Shown here: positions 36,314 through 45,160 of the stretch, piece after piece | How the letters are laid out: each line of letters starts with the position of its first letter | How positions within the stretch are numbered: position 1 is the first letter of the stretch | Assembly (NCBI RefSeq): GCF_011064615.1 | Contig: NZ_JAALJH010000001.1 | Coordinates: 124,001-188,000, forward strand | Reading direction: 5' to 3' | Source: Aquisphaera insulae | GTDB taxonomy: Bacteria; Planctomycetota; Planctomycetia; Isosphaerales; Isosphaeraceae | DNA length: 64,000 bases | Position numbers and translations under genes: made by a program | The notes under the pieces: model-generated | What the model was told of the DNA's origin: nothing | Seen by the model: the letters and a program-made list of their open reading frames with translations, nothing else | Databases searched by the model: none

Positions 36314-36979
36314 ATGATGACCGGGCGCCACGACGATCAGGCCCTCGTACAAGCATGCCGCGGAGGAGACACCGAGGCGTTCGGGATCCTCGTGCGTCGC
36401 TACCAAGATCGGCTCTACCCGACGCTGGTCCGCCTGACGGGCTCGCCGGAGAATGCCCAGGATGTCCTCCAGGACGCATTCATCCGAGCCTTCGAAAAGC
36501 TCGACCAGTTCCACGGCGAAAGTTCCTTCTATACTTGGATTTACCGGATCTCGATCAACCTGGCGCTGAGCGCCCGGCGGAGGCGTCGGCGGGGGAAGGA
36601 CCGGGTCGAGGCGATCCCCCTCTCGCCGGTCGTCGACCCGGTCGACGATTCGCCGGGGACCGACCCCGGCTTCGCGCTCGAGCATCGCGAACGGGAGGCG
36701 CTCGTGGAGGCAGCCTTGAAGGCCCTGGCCCCGGATCATCGCGCGGTCGTGGTCCTCAAGGACTTCGATGGCCGCCGTTACGAGGAGATCGCCGACCTCC
36801 TCGACATCCCGGTCGGTACCGTCAGGAGCCGCCTCCACCGGGCGCGCTGCGAACTGCGAGAGCGGCTCCGCCCGCTCGTCGAGGAACAGGCGGCAGCCGC
36901 CCCCGGGCTGGCCGACGTCGGCGGACCGGCGCGGGCCGGCGCGAGTCCCTCCCCGTCGGCCCGTCGTGATGGGGGATGA
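36314..36979 (+). CDS. ECF-type RNA polymerase sigma factor
   Basis: 221 residues from ATG 36314 (or 36317), preceded by AAGGA at 36308-36312. Region 2 spans about residues 10-80: ALVQACRGGDTEAFGILVRR, then the -10-binding helix ENAQDVLQDAFIRAF and FYTWIYRISINLALS. After a charged linker, region 4 spans about 130-190: ALKALAPDHRAVVVLKDFDG, then the helix-turn-helix YEEIADLLDIPVGTVRSRLHRAR. Sigma3 is absent, as expected of ECF factors. The C-terminal 35 residues are Ala/Gly/Pro-rich and unstructured. The next gene encodes a membrane protein with an anti-sigma-like head, so the pair probably transmits an envelope signal. Confidence 0.9.
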   Translation: MMTGRHDDQALVQACRGGDTEAFGILVRRYQDRLYPTLVRLTGSPENAQDVLQDAFIRAFEKLDQFHGESSFYTWIYRISINLALSARRRRRRGKDRVEAIPLSPVVDPVDDSPGTDPGFALEHREREALVEAALKALAPDHRAVVVLKDFDGRRYEEIADLLDIPVGTVRSRLHRARCELRERLRPLVEEQAAAAPGLADVGGPARAGASPSPSARRDGG

Positions 36980-37105
36980 TCCGAGGACGTCCACTTGATC
37001 CTTGATGAACCACGGCGATCGAATCGGAGTCCAGGTGAACGAAATGATGTCCCTGCCGGACCTCGTCGGCCGACGGCCGCCAAACCCTCAACCCATGGCC
37101 CGATC

Positions 37106-38173
37106 ATGCTGAGCCGAGTCGATGAAGAACTCCTGAGCGCCTACCTGGACGGCGAGCTCCGAGATGAGGACGCCCGCAGGGTTGAGACGGCGATCGCCGA
37201 CGACCACCGCCTCGCGGAGGCGCTCCGAGAGCTCCGCGCCGTCTCCGACCTCGTCGCCGAACTCCCCAGGACTCCCTCCCCGGACATCTCCGCCCCGGTC
37301 CTCGCGAGTCTCCGCGGACGAGCCGGCGACCGACGGTGGTGGCGGGGCCGGCGGGGCGCGTGGGTCGCCACGGGGGTTGCGGCCTCGACGGCCGCGTCGT
37401 TGCTGGTCGCCGCGCTGGTTCACGGGCCGGCCCCTTGGAGGCGCCAGATGCGACCGATCCCGGCGGGCATCGAGGCCGCTTCCATCGCCCCCGCGGGCGG
37501 TCCGCCCACGATCCCCGCGCCGATCTCGGCGGCTCCGATCGCGAAGGCCCTCCCATCCGCGCGATCCGGCGAGGCCGTGGCTCGGGCCGTGCCGGCCCTC
37601 GAGTCTCCACTCGACCGCGAAAGGCTGCGATCGGTCATGGATGACCTGAGCCTGCGGCGTGTCTTCCTCATCACCGATCGGATCGGCGGAGAGGCCGAGG
37701 CCCGCGTCGAGTCCCTGGTGGAGCAATCCTCGCGGCGTGACTACTTCAAGGTCACGATCTCCCAGGGGATCGTCATCGACCCCCTCCACCCCGGCGAGGC
37801 CGTCGTCTTCGCGGTGGTCCTCGACGAGGTCGAGCTCGACCCCCTGCGTCGCGGCCTCGAGGGCGAATTCGGGGCGGCGATGAAGGATGCCGAAATCGGG
37901 CCCTCGTTGGCCATGCACATCGCGGATGTCGGACAGGTCGTCTGCCTGCCCGCGCGGGGTGCGGGGGTGATTTCCTTCCCGACGGCCTCGATGTCCCTCC
38001 GGACCCCGGGGGACCTCCAGCCGACTCCGGAGCAGGAACGCAGCTCCCCCGCGGCCGATCGTCGCAAGGCGGGTGCCCCGGCCTCGCCGATCCCGCCCAT
38101 CGCCGACGGCCCTCCGCTCGACGACCACCCCAGCGTCGTGCTCGTCTGGATCGAGCGGCCCGGGGAGGGATGA
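37106..38173 (+). CDS. Membrane anti-sigma-like protein without zinc ligands
   Basis: 355 residues from ATG 37106. An upstream TTG at 36995 is unlikely. The N-terminal 55 residues look like an anti-sigma domain (VDEELLSAYLDGELRDEDARRVE). The H-x3-C-x2-C zinc motif is missing: H34 is present but both cysteine positions are not cysteine. One transmembrane helix at about 92-111 (VATGVAASTAASLLVAALV) follows. The extracytoplasmic part begins with a Pro/Ala-rich stretch, then a folded C-terminal domain (SLRRVFLITDRIGGEAEARVE, VVFAVVLDEVELDPLRRGL). It lies 126 nt after the sigma gene. The likely role is to hold the sigma factor at the membrane until a signal arrives. The signal is unknown. Confidence 0.75.
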   Translation: MLSRVDEELLSAYLDGELRDEDARRVETAIADDHRLAEALRELRAVSDLVAELPRTPSPDISAPVLASLRGRAGDRRWWRGRRGAWVATGVAASTAASLLVAALVHGPAPWRRQMRPIPAGIEAASIAPAGGPPTIPAPISAAPIAKALPSARSGEAVARAVPALESPLDRERLRSVMDDLSLRRVFLITDRIGGEAEARVESLVEQSSRRDYFKVTISQGIVIDPLHPGEAVVFAVVLDEVELDPLRRGLEGEFGAAMKDAEIGPSLAMHIADVGQVVCLPARGAGVISFPTASMSLRTPGDLQPTPEQERSSPAADRRKAGAPASPIPPIADGPPLDDHPSVVLVWIERPGEG

Positions 38174-38395
38174 CGGCATCCGGCCGGCCGTCCCGCCCCC
38201 GTGGGAGGCGGTCCAGCCCCGCCGCCCTACCCGGCGGCCGGTCGTCACTTTCTCCGCCGTGTTCGTCACGGCCTCGAGAATTGCGGTAAGATTAGTGGCC
38301 GCCCAGGCAGGCCGACCGGGCGCCCGAGTCGGGGCCGTCCACGGCCTCGGCCGGCCGGCGAGCCCGGCCCATCGATTCACACCGTGCGCGGACCC

Positions 38396-39349
38396 ATGAT
38401 AGCCGTCGAGCAATTGACCAAGACATATGGCACGGTGAGGGCGATCGATCGGATCACCTTCGCCGTCGGGCGGGGAGAGGTGGTCGGCCTGCTGGGGCCC
38501 AACGGGGCCGGCAAGACCACCACGATGCGAATCCTGACGACCTACCTCGCCCCGACGAGCGGGCGGGCGACGATCGCCGGTCGTGACGTCCTGGACGAGC
38601 CCCTGGAGGTGCGCAAGGCCGTGGGCTACTTGCCGGAGAGCGTCCCCCTCTACGGGGAGATGCGGGTCCGCGAGTATCTCGGTTACCGCGCACGACTCAA
38701 GGACGTGCCCCGCGGCCGCCGGCGGATCGCGATCAGCGAATCGATCACCCGCTGCCGCCTGGGGGACGTGGAGGACCGGATCATCGGCCACCTCTCGCGC
38801 GGTTATCGGCAGCGAGTCGGGCTGGCGGAGTCGCTCCTCCACAATCCGGACGTCCTGATCCTGGACGAGCCGACCTCCGGCCTCGACCCGATCCAGATCC
38901 GCGAGGTCCGGAGCCTGATCCGGGAGCTCGGCGATCGGCATACCGTCCTCCTCTCCACCCACATCATGTCCGAGGTGGAAGCGGTCTGCTCCCGCGCGAT
39001 CATCATCGCCGGCGGGCGGATTGCGGTGGACGACAGCCTCGAGCACCTGAGGCGAGGCCCCGCCGTCTTCATCGAGGCCCGCGGGCCCTCGGAGGCCATC
39101 CTGGCCGCGGTCCAGTCGGTGCGGGGGGTCCGGAATGCCCGCTTCATCTCCTCGGATGGGGAGTTCGCCGGCTTCGAAGTCCAGGCGACTGACGGAGTCG
39201 ATGTCCGCGAGGTCGTCGCCCGCAAGGTCGCGGCGGCGGGCTGGCCGATCCGGGCACTCGAGCTCCGGCGGAGCACCCTGGAGGAGCGATTCGTGGAGGC
39301 GGTCACGGGAGACTCGGCCGCGTCCTCGGAAGTTGAGGCGACGCGATGA
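38396..39349 (+). CDS. ABC transporter ATPase (GldA/DrrA/NatA type)
   Basis: 317 residues from ATG 38396 (MIAVEQLTKTYG). Walker A GPNGAGKTT is at 34-42, the Q-loop region TTYLAPTSG follows, the signature is LSRGYRQRVG, and Walker B is LILDEPTSGLDP followed by the switch histidine in LLSTHIMSEVEA. The C-terminal about 80 residues form the regulatory tail found in ABC-2 exporter ATPases. The TGA overlaps the ATG of the permease gene (39346-39349), so the two are co-translated. With the next two genes this matches the gldA-gldF-gldG layout, which is widespread outside gliding bacteria. Substrate unknown. Confidence 0.9.
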   Translation: MIAVEQLTKTYGTVRAIDRITFAVGRGEVVGLLGPNGAGKTTTMRILTTYLAPTSGRATIAGRDVLDEPLEVRKAVGYLPESVPLYGEMRVREYLGYRARLKDVPRGRRRIAISESITRCRLGDVEDRIIGHLSRGYRQRVGLAESLLHNPDVLILDEPTSGLDPIQIREVRSLIRELGDRHTVLLSTHIMSEVEAVCSRAIIIAGGRIAVDDSLEHLRRGPAVFIEARGPSEAILAAVQSVRGVRNARFISSDGEFAGFEVQATDGVDVREVVARKVAAAGWPIRALELRRSTLEERFVEAVTGDSAASSEVEATR

Positions 39350-40113
39350 TGCGACACATCCCCACGCTCCTGGGCCGAGAGATCGGGGCTTTCTTCCTGG
39401 GGCCGATGGCCTACCTGGTCATCCTGGCCTTCCAGTTCATCGCGTTCCTCAACTTCTGGGAGCTCGTGGAGTCGTTGAGCCTGCCCCAGAAGGAGCTGTC
39501 GATCCTCCGCGATCCGATGACGGCCTACGTCTCCTCCAGCCCCCTCTTCTGGTTCGCCGTGCTGGTGGCGGTCCCGCTCTTGACCATGCGGCTGATCGCG
39601 GAGGAACGACGGTCGGGGACGATCGAGACGCTGCTGACGCTCCCGATCACCGAGGCCGAGGTCGCCGTCTCGAAGTGGCTGGCGGGGGTCCTGATGTACC
39701 TCGCCTTGCTGGCCCCATTCGCTCTCTATCTGCCCTTCCTGTATTTCCAGGCGGGCTACCAATTCGACCTCGGCCCGCTGCTCAGCCTGGGGATCGGCCT
39801 GACGACGATGGGCATGATGTTCGTGGCCGTGGGCGTCCTCTTCAGCTCGCTCACCAAGAACCAGCTCGTCGCCGCGGTCTGGACGTTCGTGGCGCTCTTC
39901 CTGTCGGTCGTGCTGACGCTCCTGCTGTCGTCGTATGCGGCGGGAGGTGGTTCGGGGTGGGCCGAGGTCGCAAGGTCCCTGTCGGTCTACCTGCAGGTCG
40001 TCTCCTTCGGCCGGGGCCAGCTCGACCTGAGGGCGATCGCGGTGCATCTCTCGGTCAGCGTGCTGGCCCTCTTCCTGACGGTCAAGGTGCTCGAGTCCCG
40101 TCGCCGGCGCTGA
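39346..40113 (+). CDS. ABC-2 type permease (GldF-like)
   Basis: 255 residues with about six membrane helices (AYLVILAFQFIAFLNFW, LFWFAVLVAVPLLTM, LMYLALLAPFALYLPFLYF, LTTMGMMFVAVGVLFSSL, LVAAVWTFVALFLSVVLTLLL and a C-terminal helix). The cytoplasmic coupling segment LIAEERRSGTIETLLTLPIT is a hallmark of ABC-2 permeases. It starts inside the ATPase stop codon and is followed 21 nt later by the GldG-like gene. It forms the membrane channel for the 38396-39349 ATPase. Confidence 0.88.
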   Translation: MMRHIPTLLGREIGAFFLGPMAYLVILAFQFIAFLNFWELVESLSLPQKELSILRDPMTAYVSSSPLFWFAVLVAVPLLTMRLIAEERRSGTIETLLTLPITEAEVAVSKWLAGVLMYLALLAPFALYLPFLYFQAGYQFDLGPLLSLGIGLTTMGMMFVAVGVLFSSLTKNQLVAAVWTFVALFLSVVLTLLLSSYAAGGGSGWAEVARSLSVYLQVVSFGRGQLDLRAIAVHLSVSVLALFLTVKVLESRRRR

Positions 40114-40134
40114 TCCGGGGCGCGACGTAGTGGG

Positions 40135-41997
40135 GTGTTTGTGCCGATGCTGCAGAGCCTCTGGACACTGATGGGACGGCCCCAAGCCGTGATTCTCGGA
40201 CTGGGAGTTGCGGCATTCCTGGCGCTCTACTGGACCCTCCGCGGCGCGGCACCGGGCATGTCGATCGTGGAGGACGAGCCCGGGGCGATGCCCGCCCGCC
40301 GCCGCGATCTCCTCATCGCCGGCCTGGCGGGAGGCCTGGTGGCACTCGTCCTCGGGGCCTTGATGGCGTTTACCGCCGGGATCCTGCCGGCCATCCCGGT
40401 CATGGCCGCGGGCACGGGGCTGGCCTTCCGGCTGATCGTCGTGGCTCGACGCTACCGTCACGCGAGCCCCGTCCTGGGCCGGGCCGCCGAGATCTCGGCC
40501 ACCCTGCTGAACGCCGGCCTGCTCGCCGGCGTCCTCGCCGTCATGAACGTGGCGGCGTTTCGCTACGGCAGCCGGGCCATCGACATGACCCGCGAGCGGA
40601 CGTTTTCGCTTTCCTCGCTCTCTCTCAATCAGCTCCGGCGGCTCGACCGCCCCCTGACCTTCCACCTGGTCTACGGGGGCGGGGCCCAGGCCGTCCGGCA
40701 GCTCGAGCGGATCTATCAGCTCCTGGATCTCTACCGGGCTGCCGGCGATGGCCGGGTCCGGATCGAGAACCTGAACCCCTACACCGAGATCGCACGCGCC
40801 GAGGACATGGCCCGACGGGCCCCCGACCTGGCCGTACTCCGCGGTGGGGGCGTGCTGATCGAATACGGCGAGGGCAAGGACGCCGAGTATTCCGTGGTCG
40901 CCAATCAGGACCTGTTCGCCCTGGCGTCCCCCGAGTCGGCCCGCCCCGACTCGGATCGCTTCGAGACGACGTTTCGGGGCGAGGACGCCATCACCTCGGC
41001 GCTGATTCGCCTCGGCGAGGGGAAGAAATCGAAGGTCGCCTTCACGATCGGTCACGGCGAGCCTTCTTCCGTGGACGTCAATCCGAACGGGCCCGGTATC
41101 GGCCTCTGGCGGGGCCGGCTGGCCTCGGTCGGGTGCGAGGTCGTGGAGCTCAACCTGCAGCGCGATCCGGTGCCGGACGACCTCGCCCTGATGATTGTCG
41201 CGGGCCCCAAGGACCCCTTCCGCCCCGAGGAGGTCGCGAAGCTGAAGGCTTATGCCGATCGTGGCGGTCCGATCCTGGCGCTGGTGGGGAACCTCGAGCC
41301 GGTCGGGCTGGACGAACTGCTCAAGTCGTTCAATCTCGAGCTCGGGCGTGGCATGGTCATCGACCCGACGCACAACTTCAATTCCAACCTCCAGTTCGTC
41401 TTCGCCTCGCCCCGCGGGACCCAGGGCCAGCCGATCGCCGATGCCATCCCGCCGAATCGGGCCATCCTCCTGCCCTACGCGGCGCCGATCCACGTCCTGG
41501 GGCTCGGCGGACAGGGGAAGGCGGCCTCGGCCCCGGAGAACCCCAACCTCATCCCGACGGTCATCCTCCGGACCGGGCCGCAGTCATGGGCGGAGACGGA
41601 CCTCTCGAATCCTCGGCCCCAGATCGACAAGGTGGCCGATGAGGTCGGGCCGATCATCGTGGGCGTCGCCGTCCAGGATCGGGCGGCGACCGCGACGCCG
41701 GGGGCGGAACGAAGCACGGCCGCGCCGAGGCCCCGTCTCGTGCTCTTCTCCTCCGGCACGATGGGCGCGAACTTCGTCAAGGCGATCGCCCCGGCCAACA
41801 TGGATCTCCTGATGAGCGCGGCGAGCTGGCTTCGCGGCCGGCCGGACGCGATCGGCATCACCCCGAGCACTCACACGGCATTGACCCTCAGGGCCGACCC
41901 GGCGCTGCGGAGTCGCCTGATCCTGGTGCCGACGGTGATGTCGATCCTCGGAGTCCTGGCCGTGGGCACGATCGTCTACGTGTCCCGGCGCGAGTGA
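40135..41997 (+). CDS. GldG-like ABC transporter auxiliary protein
   Basis: 620 residues from GTG 40135. The N-terminus has several hydrophobic helices (up to about residue 145), then the family block RTFSLSSLSLNQLRRLDRPLT. A large extracytoplasmic part follows, with a GldG/IFT52-like fold (KKSKVAFTIGHGEPS, DDLALMIVAGPKDPF, YADRGGPILALVGN). A final membrane helix (VMSILGVLAVGTIVYVSRR) ends the protein. In Flavobacterium GldG pairs with GldA and GldF; elsewhere homologues have unknown cargo. The TGA overlaps a GTG of the next frame (GTGA, 41994-41997), which may couple the DUF4340 gene. Confidence 0.85.
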   Translation: MFVPMLQSLWTLMGRPQAVILGLGVAAFLALYWTLRGAAPGMSIVEDEPGAMPARRRDLLIAGLAGGLVALVLGALMAFTAGILPAIPVMAAGTGLAFRLIVVARRYRHASPVLGRAAEISATLLNAGLLAGVLAVMNVAAFRYGSRAIDMTRERTFSLSSLSLNQLRRLDRPLTFHLVYGGGAQAVRQLERIYQLLDLYRAAGDGRVRIENLNPYTEIARAEDMARRAPDLAVLRGGGVLIEYGEGKDAEYSVVANQDLFALASPESARPDSDRFETTFRGEDAITSALIRLGEGKKSKVAFTIGHGEPSSVDVNPNGPGIGLWRGRLASVGCEVVELNLQRDPVPDDLALMIVAGPKDPFRPEEVAKLKAYADRGGPILALVGNLEPVGLDELLKSFNLELGRGMVIDPTHNFNSNLQFVFASPRGTQGQPIADAIPPNRAILLPYAAPIHVLGLGGQGKAASAPENPNLIPTVILRTGPQSWAETDLSNPRPQIDKVADEVGPIIVGVAVQDRAATATPGAERSTAAPRPRLVLFSSGTMGANFVKAIAPANMDLLMSAASWLRGRPDAIGITPSTHTALTLRADPALRSRLILVPTVMSILGVLAVGTIVYVSRRE

Positions 41998-42071
41998 GTG
42001 GACGCGCCTCTTCGCCCTTGCCGCCCGGTCGCTTCGGGGAGCCAGCAAACGTCCTCGCCCTCAGGTCCGCC

Positions 42072-44414
42072 ATGAAACAGGTCCGCCCGACGATTATCCT
42101 GATGGTCCTCTTCTTCTCCGGCCTCCTCGGGCTGTGGTGGCTCGACTCCGCGGGGGTGCCCACCGAGGCCGATCGGCGCGCCCGCCAGCAGCGCATCCTG
42201 CCGAAGCTGGCCGATGCCGGCGAGCTCACGATCCGTCGGATCGAGATCGACCGCGAGGGCCAGAAGCTGAGCCTTGAACGCCGGGGGAACGTCCACTGGC
42301 AGATGACCGGGCCGCTCGACGTCGCCGCCGAGCCGGCCGCCGTCGAGTCGCTGATCCGGAGCCTCAAGGATCTGCGGCGGTCGCCGGATGCCGGGGCCGT
42401 CCCGGGTCCAGCGGAATCATACGGCCTGGCCCCTCCCTCGGCCGTCGTCCGCGTCTTCGGGGAACCGGGGAACGGCGATGGCCCGCTGGCCGCTCTCGAG
42501 CTGGGCCGGACGGTGCGAGGGGTCACCTACGTTCGCCCGGTCGGAGGCGGCGAGATCGACGTCATCGACGGCAAGCTCGCGGCCTCCCTAGATCGTCCGG
42601 TCGGATCCTGGCGCGAGGTCAACCTCGTGCCCACGCCGACCTTCCAGGCGAGCAGCCTGCGGGTCACGAGGGGCGACGCGACGATCCGGGCGGAACGCTC
42701 CGCCGCGGGCCGCTGGACCCTGACGACCCCAATCCGCCTGCCGGCGAACGGACCGAAGATCGAGAGCCTCCTCGCCGCACTTTCCGCGGTTCGGGCCCTC
42801 GGCGACAAGGGCTTCGTCGCCGACGGGGTCAAGGACTTCTCCCCGTACGGGCTGGACCATCCGCAGGCCATCGTCGAGATCGGGGCCCCCGAGCAGGCCG
42901 GCGGCCCGATCGTCCTGGAGGTCGGCAAGCGGGTGCCCGGCGCAGAGGGCCGGGTCTACGTCCGACGAGGCGATCAGGACGACGTCGTGGAGGTGTCCGA
43001 CCGCTTCCTGGGCGAGATCCCGACGGATGACACGGCGCTCCGAAGCCAGGCGGTCGCCGACTTCAATCCGGCCTCGATCCGCAAGATTCAGATCGACGGC
43101 CTCGGCACCACGTTTCGTCTCGAGCGGAAGGGTGACGGCTGGCAGGCCCTCTCGCCGGAGGCGGAGAAGGCGGACAACTTCGCGGTGCAGTCGATGCTGA
43201 ACCAACTGGCGAGCCTTCAGTCCAGCGAGTTCCTGCCACCGGACAAGGGCCTCCGGGCGGATCTCGTTCCGCCGACCATGTCGATCAGGCTCTGGGGGCC
43301 GGAGAAGTCCTCGAAGGGGTCGGATCAACCCATCGACGCGGCGCCGGCCCTCTCCTTGCAGGTCGGCCGCCACGACGTGCTGAGGAAGGCGATCTACGGC
43401 CGGTTGGAGGGCGACCGCGTGATCCTCGTCCTTCCCGATGCCCTCCTCGACAGGCTCCCGCGAAGTCGGTTCGCGTTCCGCGACCGCTCGCTGGTGGCCA
43501 TCAGCCCGGCGAGCGTCAGCAGGCTCACGGTCTCTCGGCCGGGCCTGACCGCCGTGGTGGAGCCCGATCGGTCCGCGACCGAGCCGAACCAGTGGAGGAT
43601 GCTCGCCCCGGTGAAGGCCCGCGCGGACGTCCGGGGCGTGACCAAGATCCTCGGCCTGCTGTCGGACCTGCATGCCGAGGATTTCGTCGGCGACATCCAG
43701 GCCGCGGCCAGCTATGGGCTCGATCCGCCGGCCATGTCGCTCACCTGGGAGGTGGATCCCGCCCCGCCGGCGCCGGCGGGAAAGGCCGCCGCCGGGGGAC
43801 CCACCGGGAGCTCCATCGGCCGGTCCGGCCGGCTGAACATCGGCAAGGAGGCCGCGGGGAAGGCCGGGGCCCGCTACGCGTCGCTGGAAGGACAGCCATT
43901 CGTCTTCGTCCTTCCCGCCGCGGCCATCGAGACCCTCGGGGTCGAGCTCCACGAGACCGCGATCTTCTCGACCTCGGCCGCCAGCGTCCGCCGCCTGGTC
44001 TTCCGGAGCCGAGGCCGGACCCTGGCCTTCACGCGCCGGGCGACCCCGAAGGGAGACGCAACCGACTGGTCGCCGGAGCCGGGGACGGACATGCGTGGCA
44101 TCGATCTCTCGCGGTTCAACGACCTGGTGGCGCAGGTCTCCCGATTGCAAGCGCAGCATTTCCTCCAGTACGGAGGGCCGATCCCCGAGTCCACCGGCCT
44201 GGCCCGCCCACGCCTCGAGATCGAGCTCGCGGGCGATCCGGACCGGCCGCCAGAGATCCTCCGACTGGGGGGCACCGACGGCACGCTCGTGGCCGCCGCG
44301 GCCGGCCGTTCGGCCTCGGGCGCCGTCTTCACCCTGCCGGCCGCGGCCTGGGACGCACTCATCGGCTCCCTGACATCCGGCGAGGAGCTGCCTCGTCAGC
44401 CGTTCGCCCCCTGA
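42072..44414 (+). CDS. DUF4340 domain protein, membrane anchored
   Basis: 780 residues from ATG 42072, where a signal-anchor helix begins directly (VRPTIILMVLFFSGLLGLWWL). A GTG at 41994 overlapping the GldG-like stop is an alternative start adding 26 residues. Behind the anchor come repeated beta-rich DUF4340-type units of about 170-200 residues: LERRGNVHWQMTGPLDVAAE, IRAERSAAGRWTLTTPIRLP, FRLERKGDGWQALSPEAEKA and others. Each unit has the pattern of a polar strand, then GxW, then P. DUF4340 genes regularly follow GldAFG-type ABC operons, so it probably works with that exporter at the outer face of the membrane. The mechanism is unknown. Confidence 0.8.
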   Translation: MKQVRPTIILMVLFFSGLLGLWWLDSAGVPTEADRRARQQRILPKLADAGELTIRRIEIDREGQKLSLERRGNVHWQMTGPLDVAAEPAAVESLIRSLKDLRRSPDAGAVPGPAESYGLAPPSAVVRVFGEPGNGDGPLAALELGRTVRGVTYVRPVGGGEIDVIDGKLAASLDRPVGSWREVNLVPTPTFQASSLRVTRGDATIRAERSAAGRWTLTTPIRLPANGPKIESLLAALSAVRALGDKGFVADGVKDFSPYGLDHPQAIVEIGAPEQAGGPIVLEVGKRVPGAEGRVYVRRGDQDDVVEVSDRFLGEIPTDDTALRSQAVADFNPASIRKIQIDGLGTTFRLERKGDGWQALSPEAEKADNFAVQSMLNQLASLQSSEFLPPDKGLRADLVPPTMSIRLWGPEKSSKGSDQPIDAAPALSLQVGRHDVLRKAIYGRLEGDRVILVLPDALLDRLPRSRFAFRDRSLVAISPASVSRLTVSRPGLTAVVEPDRSATEPNQWRMLAPVKARADVRGVTKILGLLSDLHAEDFVGDIQAAASYGLDPPAMSLTWEVDPAPPAPAGKAAAGGPTGSSIGRSGRLNIGKEAAGKAGARYASLEGQPFVFVLPAAAIETLGVELHETAIFSTSAASVRRLVFRSRGRTLAFTRRATPKGDATDWSPEPGTDMRGIDLSRFNDLVAQVSRLQAQHFLQYGGPIPESTGLARPRLEIELAGDPDRPPEILRLGGTDGTLVAAAAGRSASGAVFTLPAAAWDALIGSLTSGEELPRQPFAP

Positions 44415-44525
44415 GACCAGAGACCGGACGGGCATGCGGCAGCACCGGGCTGGAAAGCTGGCACGGGGCGGCCCGGCTCGCGTACAATCGACCGATCCTC
44501 GATCCTTCGCCCGGGAGCCCGCATC

Positions 44526-45140
44526 GTGCTGCGCATCGTCCATTATCCCCACCCCGTCCTCCGCTATACCTCTCGGCCGCTGACCGAGATCGACGACTCC
44601 CTCCGAGGCATCGTCCGGGAGATGTTCGACCTCATGTATGAGGCCCGTGGGGTGGGGCTCGCGGCCAATCAGGTCGGCCTCCCCTTCCGCCTCTTCGTGC
44701 TGAACGTGACGGCGGACCCGGAGCAGAAGGACAAGGAGCTCGTCTTCATCAACCCGGAGATCATCAAGCGGCATTCGTCGATCGAGGACGAGGAGGGCTG
44801 CCTGAGCCTCCCGGGCATTCACGGCGACGTCCGGAGGGCGAGGAAGATCAAGCTCCAGGCGTACGACCTCCGCGGCGAGCTGGTCACGCACGACGCCGAG
44901 GACCTCTTCAGCCGGGCCGCCCAGCACGAGATCGACCACCTCGACGGCAAGCTGTTCATCGACCACCTGAGCCTGCTGGCCAAGCACGGGATCAAGGACA
45001 AGCTGAGGGAATTCGAGGCCCGCTACCTGCAGGCCCAGTCCGTCGGCGAGATCCCCGGCGACGCCGAGATCGGCAAGATCCTCGACGCCATGGAGCGGCC
45101 CTCGTCGGCCCCCTTCGAGGCGAACGCGACCTCGGCCTGA
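44526..45140 (+). CDS. def: Peptide deformylase
   Basis: 204 residues from GTG 44526. A metallo-hydrolase removing the N-formyl group from nascent proteins. All three motifs are intact: GVGLAANQ at 42-49, EGCLSLP with metal ligand C92, and HEIDH at 134-138 with E135 catalytic. The N-terminus LRIVHYPHPVLR is the usual PDF beginning. The C-terminal 30 residues beyond the fold are longer than in E. coli PDF. It is followed 20 nt later by fmt, the classical def-fmt arrangement that adds and removes the formyl group. Confidence 0.95.
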   Translation: MLRIVHYPHPVLRYTSRPLTEIDDSLRGIVREMFDLMYEARGVGLAANQVGLPFRLFVLNVTADPEQKDKELVFINPEIIKRHSSIEDEEGCLSLPGIHGDVRRARKIKLQAYDLRGELVTHDAEDLFSRAAQHEIDHLDGKLFIDHLSLLAKHGIKDKLREFEARYLQAQSVGEIPGDAEIGKILDAMERPSSAPFEANATSA

Positions 45141-45160
45141 TCCGAATCACGTTGATCCTC

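Noticed and set aside
38396-41997. Reading the GldA/F/G-like genes as evidence of gliding motility
   Set aside because: Homologous ABC sets occur widely in non-gliding bacteria and no other gld or spr genes are in the window.
37088-44987. Minus-strand frames of 652, 896 and 799 codons opposite the anti-sigma, ABC and DUF4340 genes
   Set aside because: Composition is that of antisense shadows, and the plus strand encodes recognisable proteins with overlapping start/stop signals.
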